A stretch of DNA of 64,000 nt, from contig NC_080422.1 of assembly GCF_029873635.1 (NCBI RefSeq), positions 4,692,001 to 4,756,000 on the forward strand, in the 5' to 3' direction. This DNA comes from Malania oleifera (taxonomy: Eukaryota > Streptophyta > Magnoliopsida > Santalales > Ximeniaceae). The position numbers were made by a program, and so were the translations under genes. Positions 22,930 to 35,043 of this stretch are shown piece after piece (the stretch's first letter is position 1; each line of letters starts with the position of its first letter). The notes below the pieces were generated by a model. That model searched no databases. It was not told the origin of the DNA and was given only the letters and a program-made list of their open reading frames with translations.

Positions 22930-24514
22930 TGTAACCTCCCAACTCGCCACGCGGGCATGGGGTGCTACTTTAGTGACGTCTATGTACTTGATACCATAAT
23001 CATTAAATATAGATGCAGTGGAAATAATGAAATAATCACCAAACATACATTACTAGAGTTTTAAGTCCTTTAATACATATAACTTCCCAAACATCCATAT
23101 TACAATCCGACCAAAACTGAACAACTAGTTTGGTCCATACGACCATAATACAAGCCCGGAGGCATACAACATAGCTACTCACATATGAGTTCTTACAGAC
23201 ACTCTAAAAAAGAAACTATTCTATCCTTCACCCCCTGATCCTGCTAAGCACGGTACCTATTACTTCTTGAAAAGATGATTTGTATATTGGGGTGAGACAC
23301 TTCTTAGTAAGAGTGATCAAGTTAATATCAGTGTGTGGACAACATGCATGAGTGTTTAGAGAAAGACATCCATTCTTCATATAGCCGAAAATAACTGTCT
23401 TTACATCATACATACTTACACGGTTGAAAAATACTCGTTTCATCTTCCTAACATAAACAGCTCATTAATCACATAACATCATTTGCATAAATATATAGAT
23501 ATGCATAAAAGACACCTCTTGGAACTAACGCCATGTAAAAACCCCTGTGGTCAAGGTTGTACTGCCCAAAGGCTGGACTAAGCCTGAGGTGATCAACCCA
23601 GAGAAAGTCAACATTCATCCGCGTCATAACTTCGACTGCGCAGGCATTCACAACTTACTTACGTGATCCGATTGCCCTACCGTGTCCTGAAAGTCTGGGC
23701 TTCTAGGTATGGTACACCCTTTACCGAGGCTAATCGACATAGACCACCCACAACACTCTCGTAGTACGGTGTGGGCGCACATGGTCACTTACATAATTTC
23801 TAGCTACGGTACCGTACTCATAACATAATGGTCCTCAAGGTTCCTAAAACATATCACACAATTTAGTAATAAAAACCATATTTCATAATCATTTCATATA
23901 AAACCTGTCATTTAAAACCTTTGACCCTCAACCATCATATAAAACTCGGCTCACAATCGTTAAACATAATCTTGGCCCTTGCGGCCAAAAACATAATCAT
24001 ATACTTTCATAAGTAATTCCAGTATTTCACAAACACTCATAATTTCAGTTACAAAAAGTACATACATATCATTTTCCTACCACACAATTTCCTGTACTTT
24101 GAATATAGCCCGTAGGCAAACAAGGAAACATAACATACATAGTTTAAAACATAAACCGAGCTTCCCACCATTCGTTTATACTGAAAATACCATAACGTAT
24201 ATCCTAGGTTTGAAAACAGATCCTTTGAACGACCGGTTTTAGAAATCTCAACTGAAAACATAAATATACTTACTTCATATACATTTCAAACGGTTCAATT
24301 TCATTAAAAAGCCGACTTAACTCAATCCCTTTACCTTTTCTGAAAAAGAATCCAAAATGCTCGAAAACAGATTCTTAGCTTTTTCTCAAAATCAAGAATT
24401 TACTACGCTAGGATTGTAGATATTCGCTCCCTGATCCTTGTGGTAACTTCCAATCGTTGATTCGGGCGACGAACGATGAAGAAACCGAAGAGATAGAGAG
24501 TGTGGTTCGTGGTT

Positions 24515-24595
<81 letters not shown>

Positions 24596-24915
24596 GCTTT
24601 CTTAATGAAGAAGCAAACAAAAGTCCTATTTATAGACTCTTGACCCGGTCAAATTTGTCGACAAAGTGACGCCTTCGTCGACGAACCATAGAAGGCCATT
24701 CGTCGACGAACCTCTTCCTTCGTCGACGAACCCTAGCCTGATATTTTCCAGCTGTTTTGAAACTCTTCGTTGATGAGGCTCTGAATTTCGGCGATGAACC
24801 TCCTTTGGGCCTTCGTTGACAAGAACATGGACCTCGTTTACGAAGCCTGCTATTCCACTTTTTAAATTTTCTTTTCTTATTTATTTTCCTTATTTTTCGG
24901 GTTTAGGTCTCTACA
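22930..24915 (-). repeat. TK2 5' LTR, copy A
   Basis: This 1986-bp LTR runs from TGTAACCTCC to TCTCTACA. It contains a long GA run at about 24521-24590 that is much shorter in the duplicate, a minus-strand TATA-like site at about 24624-24634 (TATAAATAG) and the decamer array at 24655-24845. Its outer end abuts RTE LINE coding sequence, so TK2 inserted into that LINE. Confidence 0.87.
24655..24845. promoter_or_regulatory. Palindromic decamer array in the U3 of the TK2 LTR, copy A
   Basis: Eight TCGTCGACGA-like units lie here; three consecutive ones are perfect (about 24678-24731). The array ends about 20 bases before the TATA-like site in the minus direction. It shares surrounding phrases with TK1 (CCTGATATTT and CTCTGAATTTCG), so the two arrays are homologous. 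Confidence 0.55.
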
Positions 24916-25636
24916 ATTATGTTGATTCAATAATACGAGTGAGTGAAGTTTAAATTAGAACTTTAGAGAGTCACAAATATAATTTCAATAATGTAAGGAG
25001 TAGCAATAGGGAGAAAATTAAACTTTATCAAGAAGTTAATCGCACTAATAGATTTAGATATCTTGGATCCATTGTGCAAGCTGAAGGGGAAATTGAAGAA
25101 TACGTAGTACATAGAATTTTAAAACAGGTTAGGTAAAAATAGAGGAGTGTGTCAAGTATGTTGTGTATCGTAGAATGTTATAACATCAAATATGTGTTAT
25201 GGTTCAGAATTTGGACAGTTAAGAAACAACATATACAAAAAATAAAAGTTGTTAAGATGCGAATGTTAAAGTGGGTGAGTAGTTTAGCATTAAAAAATAA
25301 AGTAAGGAATGAATATATACATAATAATTTAGACATAACACTAGTTGAAAAACAAGACAAGACAGGGGCAACTTAGATGGTTTGGGCATTTGAAACACAG
25401 ACCTAATAGAATACTTACAAGGAAAAGTGAGTTAGTTATTGTATTTGACGTGAAAATGAGTAAGGATATACATTAAAAAACTTAAACTGAGGTCATAAGA
25501 AAGGATTTAATAGTCTTTAATCTAATAAAGAAAACGTTTTACATTTGGTGACTTGACGGAAAAAGATTCATGTAATTGACTCTACGTAGTGAAACGTAAG
25601 ACGTGTTGTTGTTGTTATTGTAGTTGTTTGTTGTCT
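24916..25636 (+). pseudogene. RTE-type LINE 3' fragment, copy A
   Basis: This is the C-terminal end of a non-LTR retrotransposon reverse transcriptase. Visible family blocks: RYLGSIVQAEGEIEEYVVHRI (about 25050-25120), a block around LWFRIWTVKKQHIQKIKVVKMRMLKWV (25205-25280), and a LRWFGHLKH-like block (25368-25400) read in shifted frames. The end has TTG/GTTGTT repeats (25602-25636), the usual 3' tail of plant RTE elements. About 52 bases present in the duplicate are missing near 24974. The 5' part lies beyond TK2, outside the window. Confidence 0.78.
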
Positions 25637-25983
25637 TCATAATTTTATCCCTTCAATAATAACAGGAGTGGGTAAATAAAAATGCACACAACTCATTATA
25701 TAAAATATAGGGTAAGACAATATTTGCGTGTGTGTAAACAACATCTTAGATCAAATAGGATTCGTGTGTGGAGTCAAAGTCATGTAATGATGGATAAGCG
25801 CACATTTGGAATATTTAAAATGCGAAGAATATTGAAAATGTGAAATATTCAAAGTAAGTTCACACTTAAAAATATTAGAGTAACAACCATATATCTCCAT
25901 TGAACATGGTACAATCATAATAATCATTATTTTTCAAAAAATAATGTTTTTAAAGACTAACTTTTGATTCCACAAATAATAGC

Positions 25984-26027
<44 letters not shown>

Positions 26028-28124
26028 ATCAAATTTATTTTAAAAATTTAAAGTTCCATATTAATTTGTATGAACAATTTTTTTTCTTAAAATGAGAAAT
26101 AATTTCATAAATATATAATTCATAAAAATACTAATCATTCACTTATATTCCATTTGTTTGTTGCTTGCGAAAAAATTGTATAAATTTAATTGAAGAGAGA
26201 GAGAGAGAGAGAGCAGGTGGGGCTTTGACAAGTGGACTCAGAGAGGCGGAGTGGTTGCATGCAAACACATGCTTTTCACATTTTAAAATTTTTTTTTCTT
26301 TCTTTGTAGGATTTGGTCCTTCCTTTAATTTAAATCTAACCCTAAGATTTTGTTGCCCTTTTCAATGAGTCCTTATTCTTAAAATTTATATAATTATCTC
26401 AATTAAAAATTCATATATTTGTTTTCTACTTACGTGAGAAAATTGTAAATTGGAATTAAATAATATCAAAATAATTTCTTTTCATAGTATAGTCCTAAAA
26501 AAGTTTTGTCGTAATTTATTTTGGATTTCAAACTAACTAGCTAAATTCCAAATATTTATATATAAATTTCACAAATTCTTAAATTTTATTTCACTAATTA
26601 TTAATGAGACAGTGTTCAGATATATACATTAATTTAATAATAATATGCTAATGCAATCAAAAAATAAAGATAACAAAATGAAATTGTACCTGCAATATTA
26701 CCATTTTGAAAGTCAATCACGTAGAATAGTCTTATCCCCAGTCTCTTGTATTTTTTTTTTCTCACTTATTAGGGTTATATATAAACCAAGCGACTTTATT
26801 CAATAATATCTTATTCAAGTTCATTCATTATATAAATGAGTGATCTCCTAATCTAACTTTGGGGTCTGCTCATTTTCAATAGGCAAGCAACTTGATTTTA
26901 GATTAGAATTGAGCACTTTTAATAAACTCAAATTAGACTTATTTAATAAGTTTAAATTAGACTCGATACGCTGTAATTGGCTTACAAGTAGGAGTTGTTA
27001 AGCGTGTACTTATTTATCTAAAACTATGTAATTTGAATTTAGTGATAAAGCCAATTTCAATACCAATCAATTAACTTGATACATTGTAGTTAACAAATCG
27101 CCCGTGAGCATCACAAAAACTCGATCCAGTAAGGGCTCATTAGTTTTTTCATTTGCACATGCAATAAACAAGTTTGAGTAAGCATATTAAAACTCAATTT
27201 AATTAAAAATTTAATAAAAAATCGAGAACATGATAAAATTTGGATAGACTCAACTCATTTACAATTCTATATTTGATCTCTTTTTCACCCTTTTTCCCCT
27301 TCTAGTTATCGTTCTCTCCCACTCTTCTCTGTTCTCTCACATTTAAAAACAAATTCCACCCAATTAATTAGACTTAAAACTTGATTTATAATTGCTTTTG
27401 TTTGAAATCCATTCACTTATTATTAATCTTTGAACTCATTCCATTTGAATAAATGTAAAAAAAAAGAAGAGAAAAATATTGCTTTTTCGAGGTAAATTTA
27501 TGCATCGGTAGAATCATGGACTTTGGTATGAATAATGCATTATAAAGGTTATCTAGCAACATTTAGGGGGTTTTATTGATTTGGCATTGCCTTAACTCTA
27601 TGAGTAGTTGTTTATGCGTTTGATTTACGAGACTTGGTTACTTAATTTGACAAGTCAATTTTATTCCGGTTTAATTTATGTACAGAGCCCCCCCAATTTT
27701 TTTGAGTTCGATATTTTTTAATGTCACCCCAAATATTTATATATATTTTTGTGAACATACATTTCGTTCCTTGTTATAAAATATCCCTTTACGAGAATGA
27801 TTAAGAATCTTTGCTTATGACATGTCTTGCACTACCTGCATTCTTCTTCTATTTCGTCTTCTTATTTTAACGGATTAAAATTAATCATTTTTTAAGAACA
27901 AAAGGAATAAAATAATACATCAACATGAGATTAAAAAATTTCATATAAAAAATCCAACAGTTGCTAATCTCCCATATTGTCAACATGGAAAAAAATAGAG
28001 TTTTTAGGCGAATATTAAGGATTCCAATAGTTATATAAAAAAATAAAATAGAATTAGTTTCCGAAACGTTGAATGTATGTCAAAAAATGGAAAATAGTTT
28101 GAGACAACGTTAACACAAATCTAT
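25637..28124. other. Non-coding flank within unit A
   Basis: This is A/T-rich sequence without a recognisable gene. It holds a TA microsatellite (25986-26021) and a GA run (about 26192-26212). Nothing here resembles a retroelement domain. Its counterpart is 39356-41822. Confidence 0.6.
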
Positions 28125-28336
28125 GTAAATAGATGCAATCTATAGTCATAAAGAAGCACTTGCTGAGTAGGAAAAAGTTGTTTGGCTTTGATTTTCCTAT
28201 CATGCAGCAACTTCATCCGCTCCTTTGCTAAGCGGGCATTGTTGTAAGCTTCCCTCATAGATTCTTCAAGCTCACATACCTGTAATTTCCTTAAACCTTT
28301 GACATCGTCAAGTGAAAAGTTAATCTGTTTTATAGC

Positions 28337-29289
28337 CTATAAAGCACGATGCTGAATCTCAACAAGTAAATGACATGCCTTACCGTAAACTAACTTGTAG
28401 GGAGACATCCCTGAGTTTGTCTTGAAAGCAGTTCGGTAGGCCCAGAGTGCATCAACAAGTTTTTCTGACCAGTCTTTTTGATTAGGATGCACCGTTTTCT
28501 CAAGTATGATTTTAATCTCTCTATTCGCCAACTCAGCTTGACCATTAGCAGAGACCTTATGGGTCACTCCATACTTTTGTATGAGTTTTTCAAAAGGTTT
28601 GTTATAAAAGTGCAATCCTCAATCACTAATGATCACCTTGGGCATGCCAAAACGTGCAAATAACTCCTTGAAAAAATAGATAAAAGCCCTATGGTCATTT
28701 GTTCTACAAGGTATAACTTCCACCCATTTTTAGACATAATTCACAGTAACTAAAATGTAAGAGTACCCAAAAGAGTTTGGGAATGGTCCCATAAAGTCAA
28801 TTCCCCAACAGTCAAAAATTCAAGAGTCAAAATGGGAGACATAGACATTTCATTCTTTGTTGTGATTTTCTCTAATTTTTGACAAGTCTCACAGGTTTTA
28901 TAAAAATTTTCAACATCTTTGAACATAGTAAGCCAGCAGAGTTCACTTTACAAAATTTTTGAAACAATTTTCTTTGCAGCAAAGTGGCCTCCACACGCTC
29001 CACTATGACAAAAATGCTTCAAAGAAGTAAATTCATCATCGGGCACACATCTGTGAACCAATTGATCAGAACAATATGTAAACAGATATGGATTGTCAAA
29101 ATAGTAGTGTCGTACCTCTGTAAGGAACTTACGCTTATTCTGAGTTACCCAATGGTCTGGCATTCGGTCGGTGACAAGGTAGTTCACAATATCAGCAAAC
29201 CAAGGAGCGCGTGACACTGCAAAAAGACACTCATCAGGAAAATCATCATTTAAGGGAGAAACAGATACAAACATATCAGGTAGCTGCAA
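28337..29289 (-). pseudogene. Athila copy B integrase (broken)
   Basis: The core at 28337-28615 still reads [15 protein letters not shown] and [16 protein letters not shown] but lacks the stretch before NGQAE that copy A has (about 25 bases deleted near 28549). The zinc region at 28948-29289 is open further upstream than in copy A (…DIVNYLVTDRMPDHW…HFCHSGACGGHF). Stops separate the two. The 5' remnant of the C-terminal region lies at 28125-28336. Confidence 0.78.
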
Positions 29290-30526
29290 ACGAGAAAGAT
29301 GGTCAGTTACAACATTTTCTACTCCCTTTTTAACTCAAATGGTGATGTCAAACTCCTGAAGTAGTAGAATCCATCTGATCAACCTGGGCTTAGCATCTTT
29401 TTTTGCCAACAAATATTTCAAAGCTAAGTGATCAATAAAAATAACAACAGGAGATCCAATGACATAAAAACGAAATTTTTCCAAGGCAAACACAACAGCT
29501 AACAACTACTTCTTAGTGGTGGTATAATTTTTTTGAGCATCATTCAAGGCACAACTTGCATATTAGATGATAGAAGGCTTGTTATCGACTCTTTGACCCA
29601 GAACGGCCCCAAGATCGAAATCACTAGTATTAGTCATAATATCAAATGGCAAGTCCCATCAAGGGGGTTGCATAATGGGTGCCATGGTCAAATATTTCTT
29701 TAGTGTCTCAAAATCTTATTGGCATACATCGGTCCAGAAGCGGGATATTGATCTTCACCTGCTTGAAGATCTCCTAAATCTCAGTATGGTATTTGTTCTT
29801 CTGACCAGTTGCCAACCTCTGAGGATAGGGTACCACAGGTCGATATTCCTTACTAGTCTTGACCTTCACATCAACTGATTTCTTCAATTCTGGACTTACT
29901 TCCTTTGATTTTTCTTTGGCCTCATCTGCCTCAACTGCTACTTCTGGTGTTAGGGCAACTGTTTGCCTCTCAGTGGATATCTCTGGTCAGGAGAATTCTT
30001 TCCCACTTGTCAAAGTAATGACGACCTTTGTTGTCTTAATAGAATCCCCTGAAATATTATGCACTGGTTGCTGTTGCTACCGGTATACCTGAGGATTAGG
30101 CTAAGGTTGTGCTAGAAATTTTCATTTCTCTAAGGTACTAAACTGTGTACTTATCTTATTAATGGCGCCTCCCAGTTCATTGTTAGTTGTGACATGAATT
30201 TGCATGAACTGTTGATGAGTATCCTCAAGATACCTTTTCGGTGGAACGGGTGCAACATTAGATGGAAACCCTGAAGGTGAGTAGTGCTGAGAAATTGGAT
30301 ATGGCTGATACGGGTGTTGAGGCGATGGTGCACAAGACTGGGGAGACTATTGAAACTGTGAAGAAGATTGACCAGATTTATCATTTCTCCATGAAAAATT
30401 CAAGTGATTCCTTCATCCCAGATTGTAAGTGTTTGAGAAAGGTTGATTGGGAGCTCTGTTAACCCAATTTGCTGACTGAATCTGATCAGACCTAATCTTC
30501 TATACTACCGTCAAAATCAGATAATC
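29290..30526 (-). pseudogene. Athila copy B RNase H remnant, deletion junction and gag-protease remnant
   Basis: RNase H is recognisable only as decayed sequence at 29300-29735. At 29736/29737 it is joined directly to the start of the protease region; the RT, thumb and protease active site of copy A (13703-15646) are missing. The rest matches 15647-16408 of copy A. No open frame of note remains. Confidence 0.75.
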
Positions 30527-31355
30527 CTAGGTCTTATGGCTAGAGTCGACGCATAGAGAACATACCTCAACTAATTTCACCACTTTCACCTTCTCTAACT
30601 CCATAACCTTTACCCTCCTAACTAATGCAGCAATACGAGCCTGGATATCAGTCTCCACCTTTACCTCATGTTTACCTTCACCACCAATTTCCCTAAGAGG
30701 TTGCACCGCCATTGGTGCCCGATCAGATCGTGTATTCCATTGTTGTGCACTTTCAGCTAAGAAATCAAAGAATGCCAGTGCCTCATCTAGTTCCTTGCTC
30801 AAGAACTCCTCATCACACATAGTCTGAACAAACTGCTTACAATCAGGAGCGAGAGCAGTGTAGAAATAATTTACCAGCCCCCAGGACTCAAACCCATGAT
30901 GCAGACAGATATTTATCAACTCTTTGAACCTTTCCCAACAAGCTTGGAAGGTTTCATCACCTATCTGCATAAACAGACTGATTTGCTCCTGTAGGAACTG
31001 GGTTCTCTGAAAAGGAAAACAAATTATGTAAGAACTCACACTGCATGTTAGTCCAATCAGAAATAGAGTTAGATATTAGAGAATTAAACCAGATCTTTGC
31101 TTTATCCTTCAAGGAAAAAGGAAATAAATGGAGCTTAATGTATTCATCAGTTCTTACTCTAGTAATGAAGGTAGTACATGCCAACTCAAAATCTGTCAGA
31201 TGCTCATAAGGACTCTCAAAATTCATCCTGTGGAACTGAGGCATTACTGACAACATACCATGCTTAATAGTGAAATTCGGTGCATTATTTGGCAAAGCAA
31301 TACAGGATGGTGTGGTGGTGCGTGTAGGCCACAAAAAGTCTTTCAAAGTGCGTGG
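30527..31355 (-). pseudogene. Athila copy B gag (broken)
   Basis: This matches the copy A gag. The capsid part at 30957-31355 contains TLKDFLWPTRTTTPSCIALP and MLSVMPQFHRMNF; the following part is open at 30527-31039 in another frame (WERFKELINICLHHGFESWG). The start of gag is separated by the solo LTR and lies at 33276-33301. Confidence 0.8.
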
Positions 31356-33275
31356 TGTAACGACCTGCTCAAATTCTATATATTTATATATTAAGTTAAA
31401 CTGCACTGATAACTCCGGATGGAATAAAACATCAACCTAAGCAGCGAGAAGCTGAAGTCAAGTATCCACAACCATATACATATACAATACAATACCAGAG
31501 TGCTAAATACCCCCAAATGATATACATACATAACTGAAATGTCCCTCTTTCCCATATACACTCACCCTACTGGCAAGGAAGCACTGTAGCTCCTTTACCT
31601 GCGAGCTTGATTTGCTCGCATAGTTGGATCACCTGAAAAATATCAATTCAATGGGATGAGGCGATGCTCAGTAAGAAGAAACATGCTATTTCTAGGGTGT
31701 AGCAAGTGAGTCATATACTTGGAAAATCTGATCTAAACAAAAATACCATATATAACAAAACTGAGAAAACCTGTATACCTGTTATCATATAAAACAAGCT
31801 TACGTAGCTTAACATAAACTGATTATTCAGAATGTTCTATTCATAATGCTGATAATACTTATAAGTATAACTGTCGTCTGTAAATCTGATCATAATATAT
31901 ATAAATAATAACTATGAAAATTCCCTGGATGGATACTGAAGTCATGAATTAACCCCTCATGATAGGGTTGTGCGGCCTGAAGGTAGGACCTAACCTGACT
32001 AGCTGACCAGGGTAAGTCAACTGAACTTCGACAGTCAGATCAGCCTCCTCAACCCATATCTGATGGGGAGCCTGTCCACAACACAGGCACGATTGACTTC
32101 TGAATACCACCTATTATCTGAATAGGGGTTGTACTTTGAACTGAATATAGCTACGGTATCGTGCTCTGCTGCTGAATACGGTCTATCAGGGTCTGATACT
32201 ATATACATAACTAATAATTTAAAAAAATAGAATACTATTTTTACCATGACTTTGTAACATCTGAAATAACCATAACATCATATAAATTGTTGAGTAAACT
32301 GTAATAACTGAGTTTCTGAGATATCTGCTTAACTAAATAACTGAAATATTTGATTTACAGTATGAACTGAATGTTATCGTTTTAAAATAGGTATATCATA
32401 ATATTTTGAAAATACTGCAAAATACAAGTTTCTATGCGTACGCTGAAAATCATGGTATTCTAAAAATTATGGAAACCTTGTACTGAGTTAATACTAACTC
32501 ATGCCACACAATTAAATACCAACATTATCAGGCTCTGAACATGCATAGATAATCTGAATAAAAATTTTCTAAAAACATATAATTTATACTGATTCATAAT
32601 AGGTTCGCCTAGCATAACATATTTCCCTTACCTGATTCCTACTAAAAATCCCCTACTGAGACGGGTCCTGCACCCGTAGGGTTCTCCACTAAACACCCTA
32701 AAAATCAAATATTCCAGAACAAAATATCATTATTTCTACGTCTACTACATTCTCTACAACTGCTGGAAAGCCTAATTTTAACAAGAAGACCTTACCCTGA
32801 TTCTGGGATGAAATCCAACTTCGTCCCACCAACGATCCGCTCCGGCAAACTTAGGGAGAACTTTCCCAGGAGCGTCGTGGTGGTCTCAGATCGTCGATCC
32901 GACGAACTTTGGGGCCGAAATCGAAGAGAGTAGGAAGAGGAACCCTAGGGAGGAGAGAGAGAGAGAGAAAGAGAATTTATACCGTTTTCTGCGTAAAAAT
33001 CTGAGATTGGTACAATTTATACACTGGCCTTCGTCGACGAGTCACGTCACCTGGTCAATGAGGTCAAGAAGGCAACTCGTTGACGAACTTCCCCCCTCGT
33101 CTACAAAATTATGAGGCCCAGATATATTCTCGGTATTTACTCGTTGACGAAGGACACCCTTGTCGACGAGCCCAAAGTGCAACGTTGTTGACGAAGTCTG
33201 CTGCCTTTTTCTGTTTCTGTTTCCATTTCCCTCCCTCTTTATTATTTAAATAACATTATTCTTCGGGTCATTACA
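31356..33275 (-). mobile_element. Solo LTR in Athila gag, copy B
   Basis: This is the duplicate of 17265-19192, about 1920 bp. Its ends read TGTAACGACC…GGGTCATTACA. The TSD is CGTGG on the left (31351-31355) and TGTGG on the right (33276-33280), one C to T change. The decamer array lies at 33029-33196. Confidence 0.88.
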
Positions 33276-33626
33276 TGTGGTGTAGGTGGATGTTCAGCCA
33301 TAGTTTCCTCAAAATTCCCTTCAAAAAGATCACTCAAATCAATTTTAGTGTCCTCATTTACAATAGAAACAGGAAACTTACTACCTGTATTAGGTGATAG
33401 TTTGTATACCCTATGTGAAATGTCTCTAACCCAAGGCATCAAACATCAACCCAAATAGCAGACAATCACCAACATAGCAGCAGACAAGCATGATCAAAAT
33501 TTTTTTGTTTTTTTTTTTTGTTTTTGTTTTTTTTGTTATTTTGAAAATATTATATTTTTTTGTGTTTTTAAATTATGAGAAAAATCAAAATAAATGGATA
33601 AAAAAAGTTTAAAACTAAAACTAACA
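33276..33626 (-). pseudogene. Athila copy B gag start and leader
   Basis: The gag ATG is at 33299-33301 (MAEHPPTP before the LTR breaks it). An open frame extends upstream to 33442 (WVRDISHRVYKLSPNTGSKF), so the start codon is not certain. T-rich runs lie at 33500-33560. Confidence 0.6.
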
Positions 33627-33644
33627 TTCCCCGGCAACGGCACC
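33627..33644 (-). other. Athila copy B primer-binding site
   Basis: This is the same Asp-tRNA-type sequence as in copy A, with the same spacing to the LTR. Confidence 0.85.
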
Positions 33645-33651
33645 AAAAACT

Positions 33652-34319
33652 TGACTCATTTCTAAAAATGAGTAGTTCGGAAGCTATCCCAAGTATAGGA
33701 GTTACATTATGTAATAATTAGCCCAAGCAGGCCAGATCGTCTCCTCAGGAAATGCAGATTAATTTTAAACTAGTGCGAAACAGGAAAAGAAAATAAGAAA
33801 ACATTTTTTTACTGAACATGGCTCAAATTCGAAATCTTGGGGGTTTTGAAAATTTGTGGTGAAATTGAAATGACGTGAGACTTAAACTATAAACCTAGCA
33901 AACATAGAACCAACCAAACACTCATTAATTGAATATTCAAATAGTAAAAATGGATAGCTAACAACAAACTCGACAAAGACCTAAGAGTAATGAATATACT
34001 GAACCTAACAATGACTCAACTAAATGAAAATAAATTAAGCCAAACTATTCATAAAATTAGACTAAATCTAACAATAGAGAGACTCAAATATTGCCTAAAT
34101 AGAAGTGACTAAATTTAAACTAAAAATAAAAAAATGTCCAATAAGTATTAACTCTTACAATGACCTTGAAATAAACAAATAGACTAAACTTAATGATATA
34201 TAAAATCCAACAACTACAAGGAAAATAAACCGAATCTAACCCCTTAAATATTCTAAGCAAGTATTTAAAGTTAAGAGAAAGAGAGATTAAAGTGCTCAAG
34301 TAACTAAACAAAGTAATTA

Positions 34320-34361
<42 letters not shown>

Positions 34362-35043
34362 CAAAGGAAGAGCTGGAGCAATGGAGAGATGAGCAGCTCA
34401 GGTCTCCACAATTCCCAGCTGCGGCGTTGCCCCCCCAAGTACAAGCAAGCAAGCCCCCATAAAATGTCCCACACAGCTCCCCAAAGCCCTATTCACCTTT
34501 TACCTTCCAAAAGCAACCTAGCGCACACCCTCTTCATGTGCCCACTGCCAAGCCTACTTAAAAAACTAAAGAAGCTTCAAGAAACCCTACAAAGAAGCTG
34601 CTCCTTTGACTTGTCAAAATAAATTTAAAAAATCCCCCCCTTTTGACAATTCGGTCCCCAGCACTAAAAAGCCCCAACGTCTCTTGCGTCCACTTGTATG
34701 GCCAGATCACATCAATACCCGACCCACTTTATTATAATTATTATTTTCTTTTCTTGTTTCTTCTTCTTTCTTTTTTTCCCAGTGAACAAAGGGGATTTTG
34801 ACCTTCCTAAAGCCCATATCTCTCAATGTTTGAAACATGAAAGTCGTAGAACACTTTCTTAGCTTTTCCTATAATTTTGAATCGTCTCGATTGGAACTCG
34901 GACGAGAAAGTTACGCCCAGATTACGGAGTAATGTCGGTTTTAGCTTCCCATAATTGCCTTGCAATAATTAGGCATTTAATTAAAAATATAATTCATAAT
35001 GCATGAATTAAAACACCTAATTACGCAATTTAGCGCGTAATCA
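33652..35043 (-). repeat. Athila copy B 5' LTR
   Basis: This 1392-bp LTR is shortened relative to copy A by the 240-base and 80-base deletions. It is followed by ACATA and the TK2 interior, exactly as in copy A. TA/GA microsatellites lie at about 34321-34361. It preserves the pre-insertion site of TK1 (near 34145-34150). Confidence 0.86.

Larger units (their letters stand above)
12072..28124. repeat. Tandem segmental duplication, unit A (16.05 kb)
   Basis: This segment is repeated directly after itself as 28125-41822. It begins inside the Athila integrase and ends in the flank beyond the RTE LINE. Unit A starts GTAAACAGATGCAAT; the A/B junction reads CTATGTAAATAGATGC; the end of unit B reads CTATGTAATTGTTACC. 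All three share GTAA. In one stretch of about 195 bases inside the integrase the units differ at about 8 positions (about 4%). The same nested insertions occur in both units, so the duplication followed them. Confidence 0.9.
28125..35043 (-). mobile_element. Athila element, truncated copy B
   Basis: This is the part of the Athila element carried in unit B. It lacks the integrase C-terminal end, the 3' region and the 3' LTR because the duplication starts inside the element. It keeps the integrase core, gag, solo LTR, primer-binding site and 5' LTR. Confidence 0.88.
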
